Positions 25,801 through 32,959 of a stretch of 38,167 nucleotides of DNA are shown here, one piece after another. The stretch is from JBAZCO01 sp041654915 (GTDB lineage Bacteria; Bacillota; Clostridia; Christensenellales; DTU072): the NCBI GenBank assembly GCA_041654915.1, contig JBAZCO010000003.1, forward strand, positions 1 to 38,167. Reading direction: 5' to 3'. The number at the start of each line of letters is the position of its first letter. The stretch's first letter is position 1. The notes beneath the pieces are model-generated. The model worked only from the letters and a program-made list of their open reading frames with translations. It searched no databases and was not told where the DNA came from. A program made the position numbers and the translations under genes.

Positions 25801-27184
25801 GTCCGCATTATTGCAATATCCTGCACTAAGCACGGCGATTGAATTTGTCGTTACCGCAAGAAGTATTGCGCCGTCCGCATTCCTAAATGCAAGAATGTTG
25901 GGTACAGTAATTTTGCCGTCCAATGTGAAAAGCGCAGGCAAAGATGCTTTTAAGGGCTGCTTGGCTCTCACTATTTATAGCGAACATACTTCCTCACCGT
26001 TGGGATTTGATGCGGGCTTTAACAGCTCTAATCGTCCCATATATTGGCGCACTCCCGAGTTTGAGGGTGTGTACGGCGGAATCGTCTATATCCAAAACGG
26101 GGAGAGCATTACAATTAGCGGCTTTAACGGCACGGCAGAGAGCATAAATATCCCTTCCGAAATAAATAATATCCCCGTTACCGCCATAGGCAGCTACGCA
26201 TTTGCTTATTCCAATATCAAGTGGGTGCAGATTCCCGATAGCGTGACGGAGATAGGCGAGTATGCCTTTGCGGGTGCAAGGGCGGCAATAATATATTGTG
26301 AGGCAGAAACTCTGCCTAGCGGATATGTTGCAGGTTGGAACGCAAGCTTTGATGCTAAGGGTAGCGCTATCACTCTGCCCGTGTATTTGGGCGGAGATAT
26401 AAGAGAGGAAGGCGGATTCCAATTTGTGGAAATTAACGATACCGCTGTTATCACAAAGTATATTGGTGTTAACGCATTTATTGCCATACCGACAACCTTA
26501 GACGAGCTTACAGTTACCCAAATAGGCAAGTTTGCGTTTGCCGATACTAGCTTGAGAAGTGTGCATATACCCGAGAGTGTCACCAATATTAGCGCATCTG
26601 CTTTCAAGGGCAGCGGATATACGGTAATCTATACTGCCGCAACTTCCTTAAAACAAGGTTGGGAAACGGGCTTTAATAACCTGCGTCCTGTATATTATAA
26701 TGTAGGAGCGGTGGGCTATCAAGACGGGTTTGAATATATTGTGGTAGACGGCAGCGTACATATCACCCGTTATAGAACTAGCGGCGCAAATGTGATAATT
26801 CCCGCAAGTCTTGGCGGCAGACCAGTAACCGCAATTTTGGGCTATGCCTTTGCGGGAGTGGACACGCTTATAAAAGTGGAAATTCCCAGCACCGTAACCG
26901 CAATAGGCAACTATGCTTTTGCCGCTTGCGGCTTGCTAGAAAATGCGGTGCTTGGTTTGGATTCGCAGTTGAGGAGCATTGGTACTTATGCGTTCCAAAA
27001 CAATAAATCCCTGACAAGCTTTTGGTTGCCCGGCAGCGTGATTAGCATTGAATATTCCGTATTTAACGGCTGTACAGAACTGACCGAACTCACCTACTAC
27101 TACGGTAATGATGTCCCTGTCGGATGGGTGCGGGGCTGGAATTACATATATGGTGAATATGTATATATTACACTTAATGCTTAA
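19829..27184 (+). CDS. Giant BspA-like LRR surface lipoprotein
   Basis: Encodes 2451 residues, starting after AAGGAAG. The signal peptide ends in a lipobox, LFAC, followed by Asp-Asp, so it is lipid-anchored outside the cell; no LPXTG, S-layer or C-terminal membrane segment is present. Residues about 30-645 hold roughly eight InlB B-repeat (Flg_new) units with motifs such as GYDFLGWYFDLEGK and YTFEGWYSDQGLLY. The rest is dominated by BspA-type LRR_5 repeats (LTAIGNYAFADTNYLEVVTV style). These are grouped in modules that begin FxYxVxxxxAxIxxYxG and end with a Trp-rich cap (for example GWETGFNNLRPVYYN). I count at least nine caps, near residues 803, 1025, 1123, 1234, 1622, 2060, 2166, 2277 and 2433. 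A longer uninterrupted LRR block spans about 1720-2040. Family roles are adhesion and protein or glycan binding; the target is unknown. Codon usage looks like the neighbours'. Confidence 0.9.
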   Translation: MKVSKLLLIIALVLISVTVLFACDDPDATLYTIIYDVNNGDGEDILVLTNGRQPIVMPADPIRAGYDFLGWYFDLEGKVELTEHYFITNPVRANQRVYALWQTSDIPDGKNPNDGSTPEQKPTYTITYHSVNMTPRSNTSHSPLVSTISTTNLNPEHEFKGWYTNPEFEGNAVTLPLELTEDISLYARWERMRYAIVFAPGDGATGLSPTIPDKAMGETFILPENPFTRVNHQFIEWHDGFQSYQPGDEYPMLNRSAITFTANWARAYVASFHGGEGAEGSIFTLPPTIGGKTFVMPQSTFTKAGHIFNVWTDGETTFPAGSSNIMPYTDQRYEATWTRAYNLDFEGGEAAFGNPPTFAPMPEGAKVKLPSNPFTKDGFEFMHWEDTNGNEYNPGFEFTVPARNVSFVAVWQPTITYPVSFAPGEGATGDAPHIESWRPGSIIQLPDNPFEKNYYRFEGWEHSSVVYPAGANFVMPDYPTSFEAKWTPINYSIRYHIMEGYVSSNPTLYNVETPTFSLADPEVDGYTFEGWYSDQGLLYPVETTTIVLGSVGNLEFFAKLAPLAYKIYFTNLQGATLTNVEPDNYIEVSYGKDYSESFSRVGADRSGYLLAFWAYEGRAYSPTAVWNRTEDLELAAVWTEIATFGLTFAPTADNSAYVITRYNGQDTEVIIPSYHEKKPVIGISIAAFNQSAITAISLPETLLTISDEAFKASRLTKITLPASLTAIGNYAFADTNYLEVVTVEEDAMLYQIGEGAFYNSSALGYVRLPETVVQVGKSAFGGSPALAIYSSAIGAANGFAQDWNIDNVPVFWSVMREGSFYYAPEGEGFAIVEYIGNENIPNINETVLGVPVVAIGGYAFRNNTSLEGLTVPARVTRIAEGAFINAVALQYVYVPIGVGSLAANTFNGANFVTVYAEGELTYSGDVFVNSNIAEVFFEGDWHFVAHSSTTVRITKYTGIMSTVTIPETLLGKPVVAVASGAFSNVSTLSSVTIPENIAEMGSNVFANTTLSISALTQKPVAWTPGWNSGRTIEWGYTVVSGGQFDYVEYDGKAYIVAHQQGLSSVEIPETIGGLPVVGVYGALNNDSAIRTVFIPSTVDEVVNTLTGTPAAVIYTAYPAPKSNWINWNPDELPVHYSSRPYFASDGYVVTLDGDKANITGYTATPTSRFTLPEEVQVDGIWYEVNGVGTNAFYNAGLVAAIFTKYYIAANAFAGNPHLVINYVGTESDTESYGENWHGGAPVYYGLETTENDFYFTVQDDYAIITAYIGSDTEVYVPHKVGDFYVRQIGARALLNSNVASVYLPYTVVDIAPNAINALAATHNYFDLQGEDGDYSFIAYNAGGNLDVYLTDYHGSESMVTLPLAISSAGEVVGLVDAFNNKAVSIINAHAGINLILGTFAANTTIFFEGGEDTLGIFADGASIYYNAGEVLSDLDFRYIVADAAAVIIGYNGSDSDVTVPDTLGGAEVKAILSGVFAQRYNLYVVRIPAAVTDIKNGTFEGSNAVKVYLARELLVDEALWYLDITLVAGKTIFAENNIEYYVENDRAVIVGYAGGEVSLTVPAIIGGYTVTKLNEKAFYGKSEIMQIIIPATIVEIGRDAFAECGEMIIKSEAHYAHPNWDADWNSGLTVIFGEQSYMQDDNFKFIVYEGNAYLLEYIGAGNQVAVGENIAYGGNTYPVVDLGVVFANNKTITALTLPDNIANIFPAIKGATSLESIYIPAAVKEIPDYAFSGFKKLKSVAFGADDTLTSIGYRAFYDCVLLVNFDIPSTVSYIGDEAFKNCGSLQSITLPYGITEIGKGVFENCFGITQVAALSSITLIGENAFKNAQALSSFDAENVQEIGASAFEGTKALANIKLGNALETIGKRAFAGAVSLREINISSAEIIADEAFKGATYLTVKNQIINAAYIGNSAFEGAINLRLANGLGSTILSVGTRAFYNAGYFGELLIPHHLTYIGLEAFAGAGIESIIVDPNNPMYSSSEGVLYNKAESALLQYPALSTAIEFVVTARSIAPSAFLNARMLGTVILPSNVKSAGKDAFKGCLALTIYSEHTSSPLGFDAGFNSSNRPIYWRTPEFEGVYGGIVYIQNGESITISGFNGTAESINIPSEINNIPVTAIGSYAFAYSNIKWVQIPDSVTEIGEYAFAGARAAIIYCEAETLPSGYVAGWNASFDAKGSAITLPVYLGGDIREEGGFQFVEINDTAVITKYIGVNAFIAIPTTLDELTVTQIGKFAFADTSLRSVHIPESVTNISASAFKGSGYTVIYTAATSLKQGWETGFNNLRPVYYNVGAVGYQDGFEYIVVDGSVHITRYRTSGANVIIPASLGGRPVTAILGYAFAGVDTLIKVEIPSTVTAIGNYAFAACGLLENAVLGLDSQLRSIGTYAFQNNKSLTSFWLPGSVISIEYSVFNGCTELTELTYYYGNDVPVGWVRGWNYIYGEYVYITLNA

Positions 27185-27230
27185 TAGTTTAAAAATTGTA
27201 ACACAAAAGGATACCATTCAAGGAGTATAT

Positions 27231-28952
27231 ATGAAAGGCTGTAAAAAACTACTATTTATCATCACTCTTGTTTTTGTTGCCGTACTGCTAACTGCTTGTG
27301 CGGGCGGCGGCGAAGGCACTCCCCACACAGTGACATTTGTTACCAACGAAGGAGCTGCTATTCAAACAGCCGTTGTAAGCCGCATTGACGAAAGTCCGAT
27401 AACTTCAAGAACTAACTATCGGCTTGCCGGTTGGTACTTGGATGAGGAACTAACAAACAAAGTTACTTTCCCCTACACAGTCACCAAAGAAACCGCCCTG
27501 TACGCAAAGTGGCAACAGGTGTTTTATGTGGTTTTTAGTATAGACAATGTTGAGCGGTATAGATTTCCCTATGCCTCGGGCGAGGTGGTCGAACGCTTTA
27601 GCCTTGCCGAAAACGAGGTTAAAGGCTATACTTTTAATGGTTGGGATACGGCTATCCCCGACATTATGCCAGAAAAAGATGTATATATTACAGGCACTCT
27701 TACCCCAAAGACATTTTTTATTTGCTTTGATAACACGGCAAACGATGTAACGATTAGCGGCACAACTACCGCATATACCACAAAATATGATAAGAAAGAA
27801 ACGGTGTTTCCCGCTATACCTGTTACCTATGGAACAACCTTTCAATCGGCTCTTTCCGCAGTAAAGGCAACACGCACCGACGGCTTTGACTTTGATAAGT
27901 GGACACGCTACGAGCTTGGCACGGGCTATGTGGACTTTAGTGTGGGCAGAAATGATTTGTGGGAGGAGGACGGCAATATTTTGCTCACTCCGCAATGGGC
28001 AGAAACGGGTACGGTAGGGCTTAACTTTGAGCTAAATGAGGAGGGGGATGCGTATTTTGTATCCAATTACGACAGGGACGGCTCTTTTGTGCGTATACCT
28101 TATCAATATCGCAAGACTGACAACGAGGAGTATAAGCCCGTAACGGCCATTGGCGCTAATGCTTTTAATGGGAATACCACGCTAAATGAAATCGGGTTTT
28201 CCAAGAATGACAAGGGTGGTTATAATATAACAACAATAGAGCGAATGGCTTTTGCAGGCGCAACTCAACTTAGAAAGATAGAGATACCCGTTAGCGTCAC
28301 CACGATAGGCGACCGTGCTTTTGAGGCGTGTGTGTCATTAACAGAAATTAGCATTCCTAGCAATGTGGAGGCGGTGTCTAACTCTATGTTTGCCGACTGC
28401 ACCGCTCTTGAAAAAGTTACCCTAACCGGCGGAAAGCTAGCCAAGATTGGCGAGTATGCGTTTTTTGGCGCAAATAAGTTAAAGGAAATTGTTATTCCTA
28501 AGTCGGTAACTTCTATTGGCAACTTTGCGTTTCAAAACACAGTGAATATGGCGGTAATCACATTCCATACAGATGCCAATATCAAAACAATTGGCGCAGG
28601 CACATTCAAAGGCAGCGGCATAACGGGCATAGATATTCCTAGTTCGGTGGATGCCATTGGCGAGGAGGCTTTTGCCGATTGCACACATCTACAAAGAATC
28701 ACCCTGCCTGCATCGGTAAAATCTATTGGCAACAAGGCGTTTGCCGGCGCAATTAGATTGGAAAGGGCGGTTGTTCCCTCAAGCGTAACGCAAATTGGTG
28801 ACAAGATATTCCTAAACTGCGAGGGGCTTATCTCAATTAACTTGGGGGCGCAGTCTAAGCTTAGCGGTTGGTCTGTGGATTGGGATGTAAAATATGACTC
28901 AATGCCGCCTGTGCGTTTTGGCAGCGAACACTTGCATTGGGGTTCAGTATAG
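27231..28952 (+). CDS. BspA-like LRR lipoprotein, smaller paralogue
   Basis: Encodes 573 residues from the ATG at 27231, which has AAGGAG five bases upstream and opens a clear lipoprotein signal (lipobox LTAC, then AGGGEG). The upstream in-frame extension overlaps the preceding gene and is rejected. Residues about 30-270 carry about three InlB B-repeat-like units (NYRLAGWYLDEEL, GYTFNGWDTAIPD, GFDFDKWTRYELG). About ten LRR_5 units follow (AFNGN, AFAGA, AFEAC, MFADC, AFFGA and so on). It ends with the same Trp-type cap as its giant neighbour (LSGWSVDWDVKYDSMPPVRFG). It starts 46 nt after the giant gene with no terminator between, so the pair is probably co-transcribed and arose by duplication and module gain or loss. 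Confidence 0.9.
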   Translation: MKGCKKLLFIITLVFVAVLLTACAGGGEGTPHTVTFVTNEGAAIQTAVVSRIDESPITSRTNYRLAGWYLDEELTNKVTFPYTVTKETALYAKWQQVFYVVFSIDNVERYRFPYASGEVVERFSLAENEVKGYTFNGWDTAIPDIMPEKDVYITGTLTPKTFFICFDNTANDVTISGTTTAYTTKYDKKETVFPAIPVTYGTTFQSALSAVKATRTDGFDFDKWTRYELGTGYVDFSVGRNDLWEEDGNILLTPQWAETGTVGLNFELNEEGDAYFVSNYDRDGSFVRIPYQYRKTDNEEYKPVTAIGANAFNGNTTLNEIGFSKNDKGGYNITTIERMAFAGATQLRKIEIPVSVTTIGDRAFEACVSLTEISIPSNVEAVSNSMFADCTALEKVTLTGGKLAKIGEYAFFGANKLKEIVIPKSVTSIGNFAFQNTVNMAVITFHTDANIKTIGAGTFKGSGITGIDIPSSVDAIGEEAFADCTHLQRITLPASVKSIGNKAFAGAIRLERAVVPSSVTQIGDKIFLNCEGLISINLGAQSKLSGWSVDWDVKYDSMPPVRFGSEHLHWGSV

Positions 28953-28968
28953 GATTACTTTGCTCTCC

Positions 28969-29002
28969 TGCAAGCAGATAAATTACAGCGGGCTTGCATT
29001 TT
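28969..29002 (+). terminator. Weak terminator after the LRR genes
   Basis: TGCAAGC (28969-28975) pairs with GCTTGCA (28992-28998) around a 16-nt loop and is followed by four T residues. The short T run suggests partial read-through into ispE. Confidence 0.4.
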
Positions 29003-29021
29003 ACCAATTATTTGTTATAAT
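28994..29021 (+). promoter_or_regulatory. Promoter of the ispE-glycogen operon
   Basis: TTGCAT (28994-28999), 16-nt spacer, TATAAT (29016-29021). The predicted start near 29028 is almost at the ispE ATG, so the message would be nearly leaderless. The -35 overlaps the upstream hairpin. Confidence 0.45.
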
Positions 29022-29029
29022 GGATATAT

Positions 29030-29872
29030 ATGGTAAAGTTTGTTGGTGAAGATAAAATTGTTCTAAAAGCCTATGCCAAGGTAAACCTTGCTTTGGATGT
29101 TGGCGAAAAAATGGATAACGGCTATCACTTTGTAGATACCGTTATGTGCGATATTAATATTTATGACGCTATTGCCCTCACTGTAAGGAAAGATAAGAAA
29201 ATAAGAATAGCCTACAAAAACGGTGAAATTTTTAAAAACGATACCGCCGCCCTTATGGCAAAGCTAATTTGCGACAAGTATGACACCAATGGCGTAAATA
29301 TTTTGATTGATAAATACATCCCCATATCCTCGGGGCTTGGCGGCTCATCTGCCGATGCGGCAGGTATTGCAAGGGGTATGGAGGCGCTCTTTGATATTAA
29401 GGTAGACATCAACACCTTACTAGAAGTGGGAAGTGATGTGCCGTTTATGTATCACGGAGGAGCTGCAAGGGTGCAGGGAGTGGGAGAGGTGGTCTATCCC
29501 ATAAAACTCCCTCCTTTAAGAATAGCCCTTCTTGTCGATGCCAGAATAAAAATGGACACCAAATCAGTATACGATATGTACGATATCGTTGGAGGCGAGA
29601 GGGTAAACATAGATAGCTTTTTGTCTAATCTTGACTCCCCGAGAAACTCCCTTGAAAGAGCAGCGATTGGCTTGGATAGCAATATATCTGCCCTTAAAAA
29701 GTTGCTTGCCGCAAGCGGTTTTGACAACCCTGTTATGACGGGCAGCGGCGGCGGAGTGATAGCCTTTTCTCAAGACAAAACTACATTCGACCTAGCGCTG
29801 GCAAAGCTTGCGCCCGAGGTTATAAAACGAAACGGCTTAAAACTATTTGCTTTTAATACGGAGATGCTATGA
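29030..29872 (+). CDS. ispE: 4-diphosphocytidyl-2-C-methyl-D-erythritol kinase
   Basis: Encodes 280 residues, the normal IspE length. This GHMP kinase phosphorylates CDP-methylerythritol with ATP in the non-mevalonate isoprenoid pathway, in the cytosol. The opening KAYAKVNLALDV contains the conserved Lys/Asn of the substrate site, the ATP-binding glycine loop is PISSGLGGSSADAAG (about 99-113), and GSDVPF supplies the catalytic Asp region. The late GHMP motif is MTGSGGGVIAF. No strong ribosome site precedes the ATG, consistent with a near-leaderless transcript. Its stop overlaps the glgB start by 4 nt (ATGA), so it is translationally linked to the glycogen genes. The usual upstream neighbours veg and the SPOCS gene are 9 kb away, beyond the LRR genes. 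Confidence 0.95.
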   Translation: MVKFVGEDKIVLKAYAKVNLALDVGEKMDNGYHFVDTVMCDINIYDAIALTVRKDKKIRIAYKNGEIFKNDTAALMAKLICDKYDTNGVNILIDKYIPISSGLGGSSADAAGIARGMEALFDIKVDINTLLEVGSDVPFMYHGGAARVQGVGEVVYPIKLPPLRIALLVDARIKMDTKSVYDMYDIVGGERVNIDSFLSNLDSPRNSLERAAIGLDSNISALKKLLAASGFDNPVMTGSGGGVIAFSQDKTTFDLALAKLAPEVIKRNGLKLFAFNTEML

Positions 29873-31746
29873 GGAAGAGTAAGCTGGATTTCCCTATATT
29901 TCTTTTCAGCGAGGGAACAAACAGTGAGTTGTACAAGATGATGCGGCTCTCTTATGTTTCTAAGGGAGGAAAAAAAGTGTGGCGCTTTAGGTGCTACGCC
30001 CCAAGGGCAAAGTCGGTGTCGATTGCCGGCGACTTTAATGGTTGGGATAGGACAAAAAACCCCATGACCCCCGTTGGCGGGGGCATTTGGGAGGGCTATG
30101 CGCAAGGGCTTAAACGCTACGACAACTATAAGTTTAGTGTAGAAGGGGCGGACGGTAAAACAGTTATGAAAGCCGACCCCTTTGCTATTCATACCGAAAC
30201 ACCCCCGTCAACGGCAAGCAAGATATATGATTTGTCGGGCTATCGTTGGGGGGATGACGAATATATAACAAAAACATCTCATCAAAATCCTTATACTTCA
30301 CCCATAAATATATATGAAGTACATTTAGGCTCGTGGCAGCGCCACGAGGACGGCAACTATCAAAGCTACCGTGACCTTGCAAACAGCCTTGTACCCTATG
30401 TGAAAGAAATGGGCTACACCCACATAGAGTTAATGCCTGTGGCGGAACATCCGCTTGAGATGAGTTGGGGATACCAAACGGGCAACTTTTTTGCCCCAAC
30501 CTCACGCTTTGGCACACCGCACGACTTTATGTTCTTTGTGGATAGTTGCCACAAAGCGGGTATTGGCGTGATACTAGATATGGTGTTGTCGCACTTTCCC
30601 AAGGACGAATTTGGGCTGTATAGGTTTGACGGCGCTCCCCTCTATGAGTATGCCGACAAGCAAAAACAGGAGCATAAAGGTTGGGGAACTATGGTCTTTG
30701 ATTATGGCAGACCGCAGGTGCAATCTTTTCTTATGTCCATTGTGTCGTTCTGGATTGAATATTATCACATTGACGGCTTTAGACTAGATGCGGTTGCAAG
30801 TATGCTCTACCTTGATTACGATAGAAAAGAAGGCGAGTGGACACCGAATAATTATGGCGGCAATCACAACCTTGAGGCAATTGACTTTTTGCGCAAACTA
30901 AACCGCACGATACTAACCAAGTATCCACGCACCCTTATGATTGCCGAGGAGTCTACCGCTTTTCCAATGGTAACTCACCCCCCAGATAAAGGCGGGCTAG
31001 GATTTAACTTCAAATGGAATATGGGGTGGATGAACGACATATTATCATACATAAACATAGACCCGTTTTTTAGAAAAGATGCTCACAACAAGCTGACTTT
31101 TCCGCTGACATATGCGTTTTCCGAAAACTATATTCTGCCCCTCTCCCATGACGAAGTCGTACACGGCAAAGCGTCAATGATTGCCAAAATGCCGGGTAGT
31201 TATTCGGATAAGTTTGCCGCCCTAAAAGCACTTTATGCATTCCAATTTGCGCACCCGGGCAAAAAACTCAACTTTATGGGCAATGAGTTTGGGCAGTTTA
31301 TTGAGTGGGACTTTAACAAACAGCTGGATTGGTTGCTGCTAGACTACGAAAGTCACTTAACCCTAAAAGAGTTTGCAAAAGCTCTAAACCACCTCTATCT
31401 TGCTGAGCCGCCTTTGTATGAGCGGGATTGTTGTATTGAGGGGTTTAAGTGGATAATCGTGGACGACAACATACAAAATATTATCGCATTTTATAGAGAG
31501 GACAATGCGGGAGAGCGGGTTATTATAATAGTCAACTTTTCCGATGTAACCCGCAGAGGTTACCAAATAGGCGTGCCGCAAGAAGGGCAGTATAAAGTTA
31601 TATTAAATTCAAATGCCAAACTATTTGGCGGAAATTCGGAACTTTCGGATATTTTAAAGACAGCCAAGATAAAAAATCACGGCTACAATCAATCAATCAC
31701 CCTAGACTTAGAGGGTAACACCGCACTATATTTAAAGCAAATTTAA
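29869..31746 (+). CDS. glgB: 1,4-alpha-glucan branching enzyme
   Basis: Encodes 625 residues, GH13 with an N-terminal CBM48. It cuts alpha-1,4 chains and reattaches them as alpha-1,6 branches. The CBM48 (about 35-115) shows VSIAGDFNGWDRTKNPM. The barrel has the nucleophile Asp307 in DGFRLDAV, the acid Glu360 in MIAEEST, and the transition-state HD 427-428 in LSHDEVVHGK. The conserved DWVPAHF of barrel region I reads DMVLSHF here, a mild departure. The first ~30 residues are shorter than the long E. coli N-terminus, as in many Firmicutes. It starts inside the ispE stop (ATGA), so it is read by coupled translation. glgC follows 14 nt after the stop. Confidence 0.95.
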   Translation: MRKSKLDFPIFLFSEGTNSELYKMMRLSYVSKGGKKVWRFRCYAPRAKSVSIAGDFNGWDRTKNPMTPVGGGIWEGYAQGLKRYDNYKFSVEGADGKTVMKADPFAIHTETPPSTASKIYDLSGYRWGDDEYITKTSHQNPYTSPINIYEVHLGSWQRHEDGNYQSYRDLANSLVPYVKEMGYTHIELMPVAEHPLEMSWGYQTGNFFAPTSRFGTPHDFMFFVDSCHKAGIGVILDMVLSHFPKDEFGLYRFDGAPLYEYADKQKQEHKGWGTMVFDYGRPQVQSFLMSIVSFWIEYYHIDGFRLDAVASMLYLDYDRKEGEWTPNNYGGNHNLEAIDFLRKLNRTILTKYPRTLMIAEESTAFPMVTHPPDKGGLGFNFKWNMGWMNDILSYINIDPFFRKDAHNKLTFPLTYAFSENYILPLSHDEVVHGKASMIAKMPGSYSDKFAALKALYAFQFAHPGKKLNFMGNEFGQFIEWDFNKQLDWLLLDYESHLTLKEFAKALNHLYLAEPPLYERDCCIEGFKWIIVDDNIQNIIAFYREDNAGERVIIIVNFSDVTRRGYQIGVPQEGQYKVILNSNAKLFGGNSELSDILKTAKIKNHGYNQSITLDLEGNTALYLKQI

Positions 31747-31760
31747 GGAGGACATTTTTT

Positions 31761-32957
31761 ATGTTAATGAAAAAAGAGTGTGTTGCTATGCTGCTTGCCG
31801 GCGGACAAGGCACAAGGCTTGGCGCCCTAACGCAGGAAGTGGCAAAACCCGCCGTTCCGTTTGGCGGCAAGTATAAAATAATTGACTTTACTCTGTCAAA
31901 TACCATAAATTCGGGGATAGATACAATAGGCGTGCTGACGCAGTATCAACCCTTTGAACTTAACCAATACATAGGCAACGGACAGCCATGGGACTTGGAT
32001 AGGCTAAACGGCGGCGCTTTTGTGCTGCCACCTTACCAAAAGGCTAAGTCGGGAGAGTGGTACAAGGGTACGGCTAACGCTATTTATCAAAATATTGACT
32101 TTATCGACCGCTACAACCCACAATATGTACTCATTCTTTCGGGCGACCATATCTACAAAATGGATTACTCCAAAATGCTGGAGTACCACAAAGAAAGGGA
32201 TGCCGCTTGCACAATTGCCGTGTTTGATGTTCCAATCGAGCAGGCATCAAGGTTTGGACTTATGAATACAAGAGAGGATAACGAAATATACGAGTTTGAG
32301 GAAAAACCCAAACATCCCAAATCTACCAACGCTAGTATGGGGATATACATTTTTACTTGGGAAAAGTTAAAGGCGCACCTAATAAAAGATGAGGAAACCT
32401 TGGGTAGCTCCAACGACTTTGGAAAAAATATCATACCCAATATGCTTGGCGCAGGCGAAAAAATGTATGCCTATAATTTCTCGGGATATTGGAAGGATGT
32501 TGGTACAATAAGCTCACTTTGGGAGGCAAATATGGATTTATTGGATTCCCAATCTGGCATAAATATGAATGAAAGAGATTGGAAAATATATGCAAGAAAC
32601 ACAGCCGAGCCGCCCCACTTTATCGGCGGGGATGCGGTGGTAAAACACTCAATAGTTACCGAAGGCTGCAACATTGACGGCTATATTGAAAATTCGGTAA
32701 TTTTTACAGGGGTGGATATCAAAAAAGGCGCAGTGGTAAAGGATAGCATTATTATGCCCAACACCGTTGTTGAGGCAGGCGCAGTAATATCTCACGCAGT
32801 TGTTGGCTGGGATGCGGTAATTGCTAGCGGCGCAATGGTTGGCGAGCGGCAAACAGCTCCCAAAGCGGGTGAGTGGGATATTGCAGTAGTTGGTCCAAGG
32901 GTGAAAATTGAGGCAAATACACGGGTAGCACCCGGAGCAATGATAGGAGCGAAATAA
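31761..32957 (+). CDS. glgC: Glucose-1-phosphate adenylyltransferase
   Basis: Encodes 398 residues, the usual length. It makes ADP-glucose and PPi from glucose-1-phosphate and ATP, the committed step of bacterial glycogen synthesis. Visible motifs are the nucleotide loop LAGGQGTRLGALT, the KPAVPFGGKYKIIDF strand, SGDHIYKMDY with the metal-binding Asp, FEEKPKHP for glucose-1-phosphate, and GYWKDVGT. The C-terminal third is the left-handed beta-helix (ENSVIFTGVDIKKGAVVKDS). AAGGAGG lies nine bases before the ATG. Firmicutes enzymes of this kind work with GlgD, which starts 2 nt after the glgC stop. Confidence 0.96.
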   Translation: MLMKKECVAMLLAGGQGTRLGALTQEVAKPAVPFGGKYKIIDFTLSNTINSGIDTIGVLTQYQPFELNQYIGNGQPWDLDRLNGGAFVLPPYQKAKSGEWYKGTANAIYQNIDFIDRYNPQYVLILSGDHIYKMDYSKMLEYHKERDAACTIAVFDVPIEQASRFGLMNTREDNEIYEFEEKPKHPKSTNASMGIYIFTWEKLKAHLIKDEETLGSSNDFGKNIIPNMLGAGEKMYAYNFSGYWKDVGTISSLWEANMDLLDSQSGINMNERDWKIYARNTAEPPHFIGGDAVVKHSIVTEGCNIDGYIENSVIFTGVDIKKGAVVKDSIIMPNTVVEAGAVISHAVVGWDAVIASGAMVGERQTAPKAGEWDIAVVGPRVKIEANTRVAPGAMIGAK

Positions 32958-32959
32958 CT

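Noticed and set aside
27108..27230. Upstream start of the smaller LRR gene inside the giant gene.
   Set aside because: It would put 41 residues before an obvious lipoprotein signal peptide; AAGGAG precedes the ATG at 27231.
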